From assembly GCA_015487635.1 (NCBI GenBank), contig WFPM01000033.1, positions 1-39,621 on the forward strand: a stretch of 39,621 nt of DNA, given 5' to 3'. The stretch is from Rhodothermus sp. Its GTDB lineage: Bacteria > Bacteroidota > Rhodothermia > Rhodothermales > Rhodothermaceae. Positions 18,398-26,783 of the stretch are shown here, in pieces. A model generated the notes under the pieces. That model was not told the origin of the DNA and did not search any database. It saw only the letters and a program-made list of their open reading frames with translations. The translations under genes were made by a program, and so were the position numbers. Each line of letters begins with the position of its first letter. The first letter of the stretch is position 1.

Positions 18398-18832
18398 ATG
18401 ACGGGCAGGGGTCGTTGCTTCTGGCTGCTGGCGTGCGGTCTACTGGTGGCGACCGGCGTCTGTGCGCAGCCGACCTGTGCATTTCGCACCGGCCAGAATG
18501 CTACGTTGCTATTGCCGGCCGATGCCTTTCGGGGTGTCGATGTGCGCCCGGGCGATCTGCTGCTGGCTTTTACGCCCGAAGGGCGATGTGCCGGACAAAT
18601 CCGCTGGGAGGGGCATAGCACGGCGCTGACGCTCTGGGCCGACGATCCCATGACGCCGGAAAAAGAAGGGTATGCCGTGGGCGACAGCCTGCGGCTGATG
18701 CGCTGGCGCCCCGGTGCGCCGTTGCTTTCGCTGCAACTCGTCCTGGCGACCGATCGCGCCTACTGGATTCCCGTGAACCGTTACGTACCGGATGGCCTCT
18801 ATCGGGTACGTCATCTCGCGCCGGGTTTGTAA
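18398..18832 (+). CDS. Secreted protein with an extracellular domain common in Bacteroidota/Rhodothermota
   Basis: This 144-residue protein has a signal peptide at about 1-24 (LLVATGVCAQ). The mature part carries the pattern NATLLLPADAF ... VRPGDLLLAFTPEGRCAGQIRWEG ... ALTLWADDPMTPEKEGYAVGD. It resembles a small beta-rich domain seen in large secreted, sorting-tagged proteins of this group. Here the domain stands alone with no sorting tag visible. It is coupled to the PAS protein. Two or three cysteines could form a disulfide. Function unknown. Confidence 0.62.
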   Translation: MTGRGRCFWLLACGLLVATGVCAQPTCAFRTGQNATLLLPADAFRGVDVRPGDLLLAFTPEGRCAGQIRWEGHSTALTLWADDPMTPEKEGYAVGDSLRLMRWRPGAPLLSLQLVLATDRAYWIPVNRYVPDGLYRVRHLAPGL

Positions 18833-18895
18833 AGGAAACCTCCGCCTTTCCGGACGAATACCAGCAGCATATTGCAAAAACCCGGCTGCCGCCCT

Positions 18896-19363
18896 ATGGA
18901 ATCGCTGGATCCGGCCATTCGTACCGTCTGGCGCATCAAGCTGCTGCTCTGGATGCTGCTGGTGTTGATTCCCGTCGTTTTTTATGAAGTGACTCATCTG
19001 TTTGCGTCGGATCGGTGGTTGCCTCCAGGCTTGCTGCTGGTGCTGGTGCTGGTCGGGGGCGGCGCAATGATCTGGGGGGTGCCCCGGCTGCGCTACCGCT
19101 ACTGGCGCTACGCGCTGGGTCCCGAAGAGCTGGTGCTGGAGCGGGGGGTGCTGGTGCGCGTGCGCACGATTGTGCCGCTGCGACGTGTGCAGCATCTGGA
19201 CATTGCCCAGGACCTGATCGAGCGTGAGTTCGGGCTGGCCCGCATTGTGTTGCACACGGCCGGCACACGGCACAGCGCCGTCGTGCTACCCGGTCTGCGT
19301 CAGGAACAGGCCGAGACGCTGCGCGATGAGATCAAGCGGTACCTGCTGGAGGAAACGCTCTGA
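18896..19363 (+). CDS. YdbS-like membrane protein with bacterial PH domain
   Basis: This 155-residue protein is counted from the ATG at 18896; an in-frame TTG lies at 18872. Two transmembrane helices (about 12-30 and 42-62) precede a bacterial PH-like (bPH2/DUF304) domain: YRYWRYALGPEELVLERGVLVRVRTIVPLRRVQHLDI, then FGLARIVLHTAGT. It is the short partner of a conserved two-gene set. The longer YdbT-like gene starts in the overlapping stop (TGATGG). The pair sits in the cytoplasmic membrane; its role is unclear, and Bacillus relatives have been linked to stress and antimicrobial resistance. Confidence 0.82.
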   Translation: MESLDPAIRTVWRIKLLLWMLLVLIPVVFYEVTHLFASDRWLPPGLLLVLVLVGGGAMIWGVPRLRYRYWRYALGPEELVLERGVLVRVRTIVPLRRVQHLDIAQDLIEREFGLARIVLHTAGTRHSAVVLPGLRQEQAETLRDEIKRYLLEETL

Positions 19364-20847
19364 TGGAACGTTCGCCTGCGTCCGAACCATCCATCGAAGC
19401 CCTGCAATTCCGTCGGCTGCACCCGCTGACGTTGCTGGTGCGCATGCTGATGAGTCTGCCGGCCCTGATCATTCTGCTGCTTCCGGCGCTTCGGGGGCAA
19501 GCGGTAGATCGGGGGACGCTGATCACCCTGCTGCTGTACGGCCTGCTCGCCTTTCCGTTGATTCTAGCGCATTATCTGCGCTTTCGCTATGCGCTGACGC
19601 CGCGCGAACTGCTTATCGAAAGCGGCGTGCTGACGCACCGGCGGCGCAGCATCCCGATCGATCGCATTCAGAACATTCAGATTGAGCGGACGCTGCTGGC
19701 GCGGTTGCTAGGGCTGGCCCGCGTGCGCATCGAGACGGCTGGGAGTGCCGAAACCGAAGGGGAGATCGCTTTCGTCAGCCTGGCCGAAGCGCAGCGTCTG
19801 AAAGAACAGGTGCGGGCGTTTCGGAGTGGTCCGGTGGCGGAGCAGCCGGTGCAACTGACGCGTACGCTGCTGTTTGCTATGGCGCCCGGTCAGCTATTGC
19901 GTTCCGGGGCGTTTCGCTTTTCGCTGGTGTACCTGGCCGGTATGTTTTCCGGTATGGAGTACTTGGATCTGACGCCCGAGGACCTGATCGACTGGGTGGT
20001 ACGCGGGCGGCTGCACTGGGTGCAGGAGGCCTTCGAGCAGGCGCCGCTGCTGGCCACCACGGCCACGCTCCTACTGGCGGCCTTGCTGGGCTGGGCGGCC
20101 GGGATTGTGGTGCATGTGGTGCGTTTCTACGGCTTTCAGCTCTGGCAGGAAGGTGAGCGGTTTTATCGAAGGAGCGGCCTGTTTACCGTGGCGGAAAGCG
20201 CGTTGCCCCGGCGACGAATTCAGGCCCTGATCATCCAGACCAATCCGCTTATGCAGCACTTTGGATGGTATGCCCTGGAGGCGCAGCTCATGGGGCTGGA
20301 CCGAGAAACGCAGGGTGTCCAGACGCTGATGCCTTTCGGGCGGCTTTCCGAGATCCAGCAGATTGCCGCCCATGTGTGGCCGATTGCACTTCCTGCGACC
20401 TGGCAGCGCGTCTCGCCCCGGATGATTCGACGGGCCACCCTTCGGTATCTGCTGTTCGGTGCTGCGGTGCTGTTGGGGCTGGGATGGATCTGGCCTGAGG
20501 TGCGCTGGCTGCTGGTCGTGCTGCCGCCGGGAGCCCCGATACTGGCCTGGCTGCAGTATCGCCGCCACGGATACGCGCTGAAGGAGCAATATCTGTTTGT
20601 GCGGCAGGGTGTTTTCTGGCACCGCATCTGGTGCCTGCCCTATCAGAAAATGCAGAGCTTTTCGCTGACGTGTTCGCTGTTTCAGCGTCGGCTGGGGCTG
20701 GCCAGCCTGCGGGTGGACATGGCTGGTGCACCGGCCATCGGAGGCCCTCAGATCCGGGACCTGCCTGAGCCTGTGGCCGAAAAGCTCCTTCAGTTTATCT
20801 ACGAACGCTTTCAGGAGCACTGCCGGATGCAATCGCCGACCTCATAA
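19363..20847 (+). CDS. YdbT-like membrane protein with repeated bacterial PH domains
   Basis: This 494-residue partner of the preceding gene has several transmembrane helices in pairs (near 25-60, 185-235 and 355-395). They separate bPH2 domains, each recognisable by the pattern of R.RY.LT..EL..ESGVLTHRRRSIPIDRIQNIQIE and of the later RRRIQALIIQ and LPYQKMQSFSLTCSLFQRRLGLASLRVD segments. Three PH repeats is the usual arrangement for YdbT. The start overlaps the upstream stop, so both are translated together. No enzymatic motif is visible. Confidence 0.82.
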   Translation: MERSPASEPSIEALQFRRLHPLTLLVRMLMSLPALIILLLPALRGQAVDRGTLITLLLYGLLAFPLILAHYLRFRYALTPRELLIESGVLTHRRRSIPIDRIQNIQIERTLLARLLGLARVRIETAGSAETEGEIAFVSLAEAQRLKEQVRAFRSGPVAEQPVQLTRTLLFAMAPGQLLRSGAFRFSLVYLAGMFSGMEYLDLTPEDLIDWVVRGRLHWVQEAFEQAPLLATTATLLLAALLGWAAGIVVHVVRFYGFQLWQEGERFYRRSGLFTVAESALPRRRIQALIIQTNPLMQHFGWYALEAQLMGLDRETQGVQTLMPFGRLSEIQQIAAHVWPIALPATWQRVSPRMIRRATLRYLLFGAAVLLGLGWIWPEVRWLLVVLPPGAPILAWLQYRRHGYALKEQYLFVRQGVFWHRIWCLPYQKMQSFSLTCSLFQRRLGLASLRVDMAGAPAIGGPQIRDLPEPVAEKLLQFIYERFQEHCRMQSPTS

Positions 20848-20912
20848 TCGACTGTAACGCGCTCCCCGGAAAACACACGTAGTCATGGTGGGCGTTCAAA
20901 TCCGGATCGTTT

Positions 20913-21858
20913 ATGCCTGTGGGAATCTCCGTCGATAGCCTGCTGAACCTGGCACCTGATACCGATACGTTCCGGAACGACGTGTTGCAGGGTCTGGCGC
21001 GGTGACCCTGCACGCTGCCTCCCGAGTACTTTTACGACGCACACGGTTCGGCATTGTTTGAGCAGATCTGTGAACTGGAAGCGTACTATCTGACGCGCAC
21101 GGAGCTGAGGATCCTGGAGTCTCGGAGTACCGAAATTGCCCGATGTCTGGACCCGGAGATCGCGCTGGTGGAATATGACAGCGGCAGCAGTCGAAAAAAC
21201 TGCCTGCTTCTGGACCGGCTGGAGGTTCGGTGGTTTACGTGCCCGTGGATATTTCGCGGACGGCACTCGCAGAGGCCACGCGGACGCTTCGGAAGCATTA
21301 TCCGGACCTTTGCATCCGTCCGATCTGTGCCGATTATATATTCGTCTGTTCCCATTTCCCGAAGGGACGGAAGCCACACGGCGGGTGGCCGGATTTTTCT
21401 GGGATCTACGATTGACAATTTTGAGCTGGAAGAGTTTTTACGAAAGGTGGTTCGGGAGGTGGGCTGGTGGTGATGGCGTGGATTTGCAGAAGAGTTGCCC
21501 GGGCTCGAAGCGGCCTACAACGATCCTGCAGGCATTACGGCAGCATTTAACAAGAACCTGCTGATGCGCATCAACCGGGAGCTGGAAGGCACGTTTGACC
21601 TGGACAATTTTGCCCACCATGCCTTTTACAATGCAGCGGCCGGTCGCATCGAAATGCATCTGGTCTGTCGGAAGTCCTGCCGGGTCCGAGTAGCCAGCCC
21701 TTTTTTCTCCTTCGTATTGGTGAGTCGATTCATACGGGAAACTCCTACAAATATACGCTGGAAGAATCTGCCCGGCTGCTATGGCGGGTGGGTTTCCGGG
21801 TACGGCAAGTCTGGACCAATCCGAGCCGCTATGCATGCAGTACGCCAAGGTGGTCTGA
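20913..21858 (+). pseudogene. egtD: Decayed egtD, L-histidine N-alpha-methyltransferase of ergothioneine synthesis
   Basis: Homology to EgtD (dimethylhistidine methyltransferase, TIGR03438) can be followed across the whole stretch, but in changing frames. From the ATG at 20913 it runs to a TGA at 21003, then continues in the same frame as LPPEYFYDAHGSALFEQICELEAYYLTRTEL and SGSSRKNCLLLDRLE. It then shifts to VVYVPVDISRTALAEA and PICADY, shifts to LFPFPEGTEATRRVAGFF, shifts to LGSTIDNFELEEFLRKVVREVG, then to [20 protein letters not shown] and [13 protein letters not shown], then to [16 protein letters not shown] and [10 protein letters not shown], and ends MQYAKVV at a TGA (21856). That is at least five frameshifts plus one stop. 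No egtB is nearby. The gene cannot give a functional enzyme. Confidence 0.88.
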
Positions 21859-21917
21859 GGCCCGGGGGCAAAACGACAGGTGCTGCGTACAAACCCGAAA
21901 AGTAAGCGGATTGACGT

Positions 21918-23723
21918 ATGCATCCACTGCTGCTGCCGGGTACGGTCTGGCTCGACACGGCCCTACCGGACGAAGAGAACCGTCGGAGTCTGCTATTCAT
22001 GCGGCCGGTCCGGGTCCTGCAGGCCGATACCCCGGAGCAGGTACCGGCGCTGCTGCGGGCGCTCGACGGTGCCGTCGCGGCCGGTTACTACGTAGCCGGC
22101 TACATGGCCTACGAGGCCGGCTATGCGCTGGCCCCCGTGCCGCTTCAGGTGCCGGACGAAACCGGACCGCTTGCCTGGTTGGGCGTCTATGAAATGCCGC
22201 ATGTGCTGGCACCGGCCAGTACGGCCGCCCTGGCAGGTGAAACCGGCGATTATGCCGTGCGGGATCTGCATCTGGTGCTTTCGCAGGAGGCCTATCGGGA
22301 GCGTGTGCAGCACATCCGCGCACTGATCCGGGAAGGCGAAGTCTATCAGATCAACTTCACGCTGCCCCTGCGTTTTCGCTTCGAGGGCGATCCGATTGCG
22401 TTTTACCTGGCCCTTCGGCGTCAGCAACCGGTCCCCTACGCCGCCTTTGTCAACACGGGGGAACGACTGGTGCTGAGCCTGTCGCCGGAATTGTTTTTCC
22501 GCCGGGAGGGTGAGCAGATCTACACGCGTCCGATGAAAGGGACGATGCGGCGCTCCTCGCTCCCGGACGAAGATGCCCGGCTGGCCGAGGCGTTGCGCAC
22601 CGACGAAAAGAATCGGGCAGAAAACCTGATGATCGTCGATCTGCTGCGTAACGACCTGTCGGTCTGCTGCGAGCCGGGCTCCGTGGCGGTCCCCGAACTG
22701 TTTCGCGTGGAGGCCTATCCGACGGTCTGGCAGATGACCTCGACGGTGACAGGGCGGCTTCGGCTCGGTGTAGGCTATGCCGATCTGTTCCGGGCGCTGT
22801 TTCCGTCGGGGTCTGTAACCGGCGCGCCCAAGCTCCGGGCCATGCAGCACATTGCGCGGCTGGAGCCGGCTCCGCGAGGGGTCTACTGTGGCGCGATTGG
22901 CTACGCTGCGCCCGGGGGCGAGGCGGTGTTCAATGTGGCCATCCGCACGCTGGAGCTGGCCGGATCGGAAGGGCGTATGGGCGTGGGCAGCGGGATCGTG
23001 TGGGATTCGGATCCGGATGCGGAGTACGAGGAGTGCTGGCTGAAGGGGCAGTTCCTGCGGGCGGCCGCCGAGCCGTTTGCGCTCATCGAGACGATGCGGT
23101 GCGAACAGGGGCGTATTCCACTCCTGGAGCTTCATCTGGAACGCCTGCGCCGATCGGCCGCGCATTTCGGGTTTGCCCTGGACGAAAAGCGGGTGCGGGC
23201 GCAGCTGGCGCAGGTGCAGCAGGCGCTAGACCCCGCAAAGGTGTGGCGGTTGCGTCTGACGCTGGAGGTGTCGGGACAGACGCAGTTGACCACTGCTGAG
23301 CTGGCGCCGGATCCGGATCGACCCTGGCGGCTCTGCGTGGCGCGGGAGCGGCTGGACCCTTCCGATCCGCTGCGCTACCACAAGACGACGCGCCGCGCGC
23401 ACTACGAGGCGGCCTATCTGCAGGCGCAGGCGGCCGGCTACGACGAAGTGCTGTTTCTGAACACGCGGGATGAGGTCTGCGAGGGCTCACGCACCAACCT
23501 GTTCGTGCAGCTCGACGGGCGGCTCTACACGCCGCCGGTTTCGTGTGGGCTGCTGCCCGGTGTGTACCGTCAGCACGTGCTGCGCACGCGTCCGGACGTC
23601 GAAGAACGGGTGCTGACGCTGGCCGATCTGCGCCGGGCCGAGGCGCTCTACGTATGCAACGCCGTCCGTGGCTGGCGACCGGCCGTGCTGGCGGTGCCCG
23701 AACCGGTGCTCACAACGCTCTGA
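21918..23723 (+). CDS. pabB: Aminodeoxychorismate synthase component I fused to aminodeoxychorismate lyase (PabB-PabC)
   Basis: This 601-residue bifunctional enzyme serves folate biosynthesis. Residues 1-380 are a chorismate-binding domain (GEVYQINFTLPLRF, MKGTMRRS, MIVDLLRNDLS, FPSGSVTGAPKLRAMQ, GVGSGIVWDSDPDAEYEE). Residues 385-601 are a class IV PLP aminotransferase-fold domain with the PLP lysine in YHKTTRRAHY, then LFLNTRDEVCEGSRTNLF and GLLPGVYR. The first part makes 4-amino-4-deoxychorismate with a glutamine amidotransferase partner (not seen here); the second releases pyruvate to give p-aminobenzoate. The gene begins 59 bp after the egtD relic and has a weak ribosome site. Confidence 0.93.
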   Translation: MHPLLLPGTVWLDTALPDEENRRSLLFMRPVRVLQADTPEQVPALLRALDGAVAAGYYVAGYMAYEAGYALAPVPLQVPDETGPLAWLGVYEMPHVLAPASTAALAGETGDYAVRDLHLVLSQEAYRERVQHIRALIREGEVYQINFTLPLRFRFEGDPIAFYLALRRQQPVPYAAFVNTGERLVLSLSPELFFRREGEQIYTRPMKGTMRRSSLPDEDARLAEALRTDEKNRAENLMIVDLLRNDLSVCCEPGSVAVPELFRVEAYPTVWQMTSTVTGRLRLGVGYADLFRALFPSGSVTGAPKLRAMQHIARLEPAPRGVYCGAIGYAAPGGEAVFNVAIRTLELAGSEGRMGVGSGIVWDSDPDAEYEECWLKGQFLRAAAEPFALIETMRCEQGRIPLLELHLERLRRSAAHFGFALDEKRVRAQLAQVQQALDPAKVWRLRLTLEVSGQTQLTTAELAPDPDRPWRLCVARERLDPSDPLRYHKTTRRAHYEAAYLQAQAAGYDEVLFLNTRDEVCEGSRTNLFVQLDGRLYTPPVSCGLLPGVYRQHVLRTRPDVEERVLTLADLRRAEALYVCNAVRGWRPAVLAVPEPVLTTL

Positions 23724-23775
23724 GTTTAGCTAGGGGCTGCTCGGCGTCCAGAGGAATAAGGTGGAAAAATGGCAG

Positions 23776-23869
23776 TGCGTTACAGGGCCCACATGATTCG
23801 CATGTGAGCCTTGATTTTTTGCTGCTAAAACCGGTTATTGGCGCCGTTCCGTGTTCATTCTGTAACGCA
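23776..23869. repeat. 10-bp inverted repeat flanking the terminator upstream of the NSS transporter
   Basis: TGCGTTACAG at 23776-23785 is the exact reverse complement of CTGTAACGCA at 23860-23869. The pair encloses the pabB terminator and ends 19 bp before the transporter start. It could be a paired operator or a long-range leader fold. Chance cannot be excluded. Confidence 0.4.
23786..23820 (+). terminator. Rho-independent terminator after pabB
   Basis: GGCCCACATG at 23786-23795 pairs with CATGTGAGCC at 23801-23810 around an ATTCG loop, with one C-A mismatch. TTGA and six Ts follow. It lies 62 bp after the pabB-pabC stop and before the transporter gene. Confidence 0.7.
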
Positions 23870-23888
23870 ACGGACAGAACGCACGCCT

Positions 23889-25256
23889 ATGGCCACACCG
23901 GGTGCAGATCGGGGCCAGTGGGGCTCCCGCGTGGGCTTTATCCTGGCGGCCGCCGGCTCGGCCGTCGGGCTCGGCAACATCTGGCGGTTCCCCTATATCA
24001 CCGGACAGAGTGGGGGGGCCGCGTTTGTGGTGATCTATCTGCTTTGCATTGTGCTGATCTGCCTGCCGTACCTATTTGCCGAACTAGTACTGGGACGCTA
24101 CACCCAGAAAAACCCGGTTGGGGCCATTCGGGCCATCCGTCCTGGCTCACCTTGGGTGCTGGTTGGCGGGCTATGCGTGCTAACCGGTGTGTTCATTTTG
24201 AGCTATTATGCAGTCATTGCGGGCTGGACATTCGGCTACATCTTCAAAAATCTATTGTTTGCGCATCTGGATTTCGGTCATTTTATCGCCAGTCCGTGGA
24301 TTGTCATCCCATTGTTTGCACTGTTTTTGGGCCTGACGATGTTGGTGGTCTTCGGAGGCGTGGAAGAGGGCATTGAGCGTTGGGCGAAGGTGCTTATGCC
24401 GGTGCTGATTCTGCTTATGATTGTGCTGATTGTGCGCTCGGTCACACTCCCAGGCGCTGAAAAAGGACTGGCCTTTTATCTGAAACCGGACTTTTCCAAG
24501 GTGACCGGTGAAGTTATTGTGGCAGCGCTTGGGCAGGCGTTCTTTTCGCTCAGTCTGGGCATGGGAGCTATGATCACCTACGGCTCCTACCTGTCGCGGC
24601 ATGAAGACGTGGTGGTGGCCGGCTCCTACGTGGCGCTTTTCGATACGCTCATTGCGCTGATGGCCGGTTTTATGATCTTTCCGGCCGTTTTTGCCACGGG
24701 ACACGATCCGGCCAGTGGTCCGGCATTGGTCTTCATTGTGCTACCCGAGATCTTTCAGGCCCTGCCACTGGGCAATCTCATCGGCGCGCTGTTTTTCCTA
24801 CTGCTGTCGATTGCAGCGCTTACGTCCACCGTTTCGCTGCTGGAGGTGGTGGTTGCCTATTTCGTGGACGAGCGACGCTGGAGCCGGAAGCGGTCGGTCT
24901 GGGTAGTGGGCGTATTGACATTCCTGATCGGGTTGCCGTCGGCACTGTCGCAGGGCACCGTGGCGGGACTGAGCAACATGGACTGGCTGTTCGGGGCGGA
25001 CGGCCTGCTTGGACAGCACGACTTTCTGAGCATTATGGACGCCATCTGGGGCAATCTGGCGCTGGCACTGGGGGCGTTGCTGATCAGCATTTTCGTGGGA
25101 TGGGTCTGGGGGGCCGAGCGGGCCGCCAAAGAGCTGCAGCAGGGCAGTCGGGTAGGCTCCGGCCTGCTGCGTGGATGGCAGTTTTTTATCCGCTACATCT
25201 GCCCGGTGGTGATCTTCATCATCCTGCTGAATGTCTTCCGGGGTTATCTGGGCTGA
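23889..25256 (+). CDS. Sodium-dependent transporter, neurotransmitter:sodium symporter (NSS/LeuT) family
   Basis: This 455-residue integral membrane protein takes up an amino acid or similar solute with Na+. The first helix carries the hallmark GSAVGLGNIWRFPYI with the unwound Na+/substrate site (about residues 20-34). Further helices follow, including ALGQAFFSLSLGMGAMITYGSY (helix 6 region) and the C-terminal WQFFIRYICPVVIFIILLNVF. About eleven helices are visible. The ATG at 23889 begins the conserved cytoplasmic N-terminus (GQWGSRVGFILAAAG); an upstream in-frame start at 23838 adds nothing conserved. A possible very small membrane ORF begins 9 bp after the stop. Substrate unknown. Confidence 0.93.
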   Translation: MATPGADRGQWGSRVGFILAAAGSAVGLGNIWRFPYITGQSGGAAFVVIYLLCIVLICLPYLFAELVLGRYTQKNPVGAIRAIRPGSPWVLVGGLCVLTGVFILSYYAVIAGWTFGYIFKNLLFAHLDFGHFIASPWIVIPLFALFLGLTMLVVFGGVEEGIERWAKVLMPVLILLMIVLIVRSVTLPGAEKGLAFYLKPDFSKVTGEVIVAALGQAFFSLSLGMGAMITYGSYLSRHEDVVVAGSYVALFDTLIALMAGFMIFPAVFATGHDPASGPALVFIVLPEIFQALPLGNLIGALFFLLLSIAALTSTVSLLEVVVAYFVDERRWSRKRSVWVVGVLTFLIGLPSALSQGTVAGLSNMDWLFGADGLLGQHDFLSIMDAIWGNLALALGALLISIFVGWVWGAERAAKELQQGSRVGSGLLRGWQFFIRYICPVVIFIILLNVFRGYLG

Positions 25257-25265
25257 GTCGGCACG

Positions 25266-25370
25266 ATGCTTGTTGCCACGTTATGGATGCGTCGTATGGA
25301 ACCCGGAGGCTGGACCGTCGTCAATCTCTTGCCTTTGGTGGTTTTTGTGCTAAATTGTAAAGAAACCTGA
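25266..25370 (+). CDS. Possible 34-residue membrane peptide after the NSS transporter
   Basis: A short ORF begins 9 bp after the transporter stop and ends just before the next gene. It encodes a short basic N-terminus (LWMRRMEPGGW), then one hydrophobic segment (TVVNLLPLVVFVLN). Some NSS transporters (MetP) have a tiny single-helix partner, MetS, encoded just downstream, which suggests an analogy. Against it: no clear ribosome site, GC only about half at third codon positions, and overlap with a candidate promoter for the next gene. Confidence 0.25.
   Translation: MLVATLWMRRMEPGGWTVVNLLPLVVFVLNCKET
25329..25357 (+). promoter_or_regulatory. Candidate Bacteroidota-type promoter for the CNNM/CorC gene
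   Basis: TTG at 25329-25331 and TAAATTG at 25351-25357 are 19 bp apart. This resembles the -33 TTG and -7 TAnnTTTG elements of this phylum, with one deviation in the -7 box. It ends 16 bp before the TTG start of the next gene. Confidence 0.4.
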
Positions 25371-25373
25371 GCG

Positions 25374-26783
25374 TTGAACCAACCGGGGCCTGATGCCCCT
25401 ACGGCCTTGGAAGCAGACGCACCGCCATCTCGTGCTGTTTTTTACCTGCTGACGTTTCCTTTTGAGTTGACCTCAGAGCCGGCAGCGCTCGTTACGGCAG
25501 GCGTTCTCTTTGTGCTGTTCTTGTTGATTTCGGCGCTGCTATCCGGTTCGGAAGCGGCGCTGCTGTCGCTGCGAGCGCTCGGGTTTACGTCCAATGAAGC
25601 GACCGATCCGGCCGTTCGCCGGCTGCAGGAGTTGCTGGCCCGTCCTCGCCATCTGATCGTTACGCTCCAACTACTCAACACGCTGGCGAATGTGGGCGCA
25701 GCCCTGATGGCTGTGATGCTGGCGGCGCGGCTAGCGTGGCAGGTCCACTGGCCTCCGGTGCTCGTGCTGCTGGTGGAGTTGCTGGGGGTGGCGCTGGTGC
25801 TGCTGGTAATGGGCGAGATCACGCCGCGCCTGCTGGCTGGGCGCTACGCCGAGCCGTTCGCCCGACGCATAGCCGCCGTGGTCTGGGTGCTGCAACGCGC
25901 GCTCTATCCGGTGGCCGATGCACTGGTGCGGCTGAGCGCGCACGTGCAGCGCCGACTCCGCGCTCCGGAACGTCCGCTTTCGCCAGACGAACTGAAAGCG
26001 CTGGAGGTGGCACAGGATGGTATGCTCGGCGAGGACGAACGCGAGCTGCTGGCCGCTATTCTGGAGTTCGGCGAAACGACGGTGCGTGAGATCATGGTGA
26101 GCCGGCTCGACATGGTCGCCATTCCTGAGACGGCCACCTTTGGTGAAGTGCTCGAGTGCATCCGCACCAGCGGCCACTCGCGCCTGCCGCTTTATGCAGA
26201 GCATCTCGACAACATTCTGGGCGTCGTCTATGCCAAGGACCTGCTTCCGTATCTGGGACGGGCCGAACTGGATCGGCCGCTGAACTGGCGCGACATTGCC
26301 CGGCCAGCCATGTTCGTGCCGCTCAGCAAGCGACTGGACGATCTGCTGCGCGACTTCCAGCGGCGCAAAACGCACATGGCCATCGTAGTGGACGAGTACG
26401 GTGGAACGGCCGGCCTGGTAACGCTGGAAGACGTGCTGGAAGAAATCGTGGGTGACATCCGCGACGAACACGACGAGGGCGAGCCGGTCCTTTACGAGCA
26501 GCTCGACGCATATACCTACCGCGTCGATGCCCGCATGAACCTGGATGATCTGGCCGAGCTGCTGGGCATTGAGCTGGATACGGAGTCGTTCGATTTTGAA
26601 ACGCTCGGCGGCCTGATCTTTCACCTGCTCGGGGTGATTCCGGAGCCGGGCGACGAAGTGCAGTATGGTCCGCTTCACCTGCGCGTGGAGACGGTCGACA
26701 ACCACCGGATCGGTCAGGTGCTGGTGCGGATTGAACCGACGCCGGTGGCCGTCCGCAAGAACGGGAACGGATCTGAATTATGA
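25374..26783 (+). CDS. CNNM/CorC-family transmembrane protein (DUF21, CBS pair, CorC_HlyC)
   Basis: This 469-residue protein starts at a TTG. The DUF21/CNNM membrane domain has about four helices (30-205; GSEAALLSLRALG and MGEITPRLLAGRYAEPFARRIA are typical). Two cytoplasmic CBS domains follow (about 220-340; EIMVSRLDMVAIP, GHSRLPLYAEHLDNILGVVYAKDLL, THMAIVVDEYGGTAGLVTLEDVLEEIVGDI). A C-terminal CorC_HlyC transporter-associated domain (about 350-450) ends it. The family is linked to Mg2+ or Co2+ efflux and was formerly called hemolysin. It is translationally coupled to the next gene (ATGA). Confidence 0.92.
   Translation: MNQPGPDAPTALEADAPPSRAVFYLLTFPFELTSEPAALVTAGVLFVLFLLISALLSGSEAALLSLRALGFTSNEATDPAVRRLQELLARPRHLIVTLQLLNTLANVGAALMAVMLAARLAWQVHWPPVLVLLVELLGVALVLLVMGEITPRLLAGRYAEPFARRIAAVVWVLQRALYPVADALVRLSAHVQRRLRAPERPLSPDELKALEVAQDGMLGEDERELLAAILEFGETTVREIMVSRLDMVAIPETATFGEVLECIRTSGHSRLPLYAEHLDNILGVVYAKDLLPYLGRAELDRPLNWRDIARPAMFVPLSKRLDDLLRDFQRRKTHMAIVVDEYGGTAGLVTLEDVLEEIVGDIRDEHDEGEPVLYEQLDAYTYRVDARMNLDDLAELLGIELDTESFDFETLGGLIFHLLGVIPEPGDEVQYGPLHLRVETVDNHRIGQVLVRIEPTPVAVRKNGNGSEL

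Noticed and set aside
20913-21858. Treating the egtD region as several small genes
   Set aside because: The fragments in different frames match consecutive parts of one protein in the right order, so one broken gene explains them better.
23776-23815. tRNA-like hairpin with an ATTCG loop after pabB
   Set aside because: The loop recalls a T-arm, but no acceptor, D-arm or anticodon arm can be built around it. The T-rich tail makes a terminator more likely.
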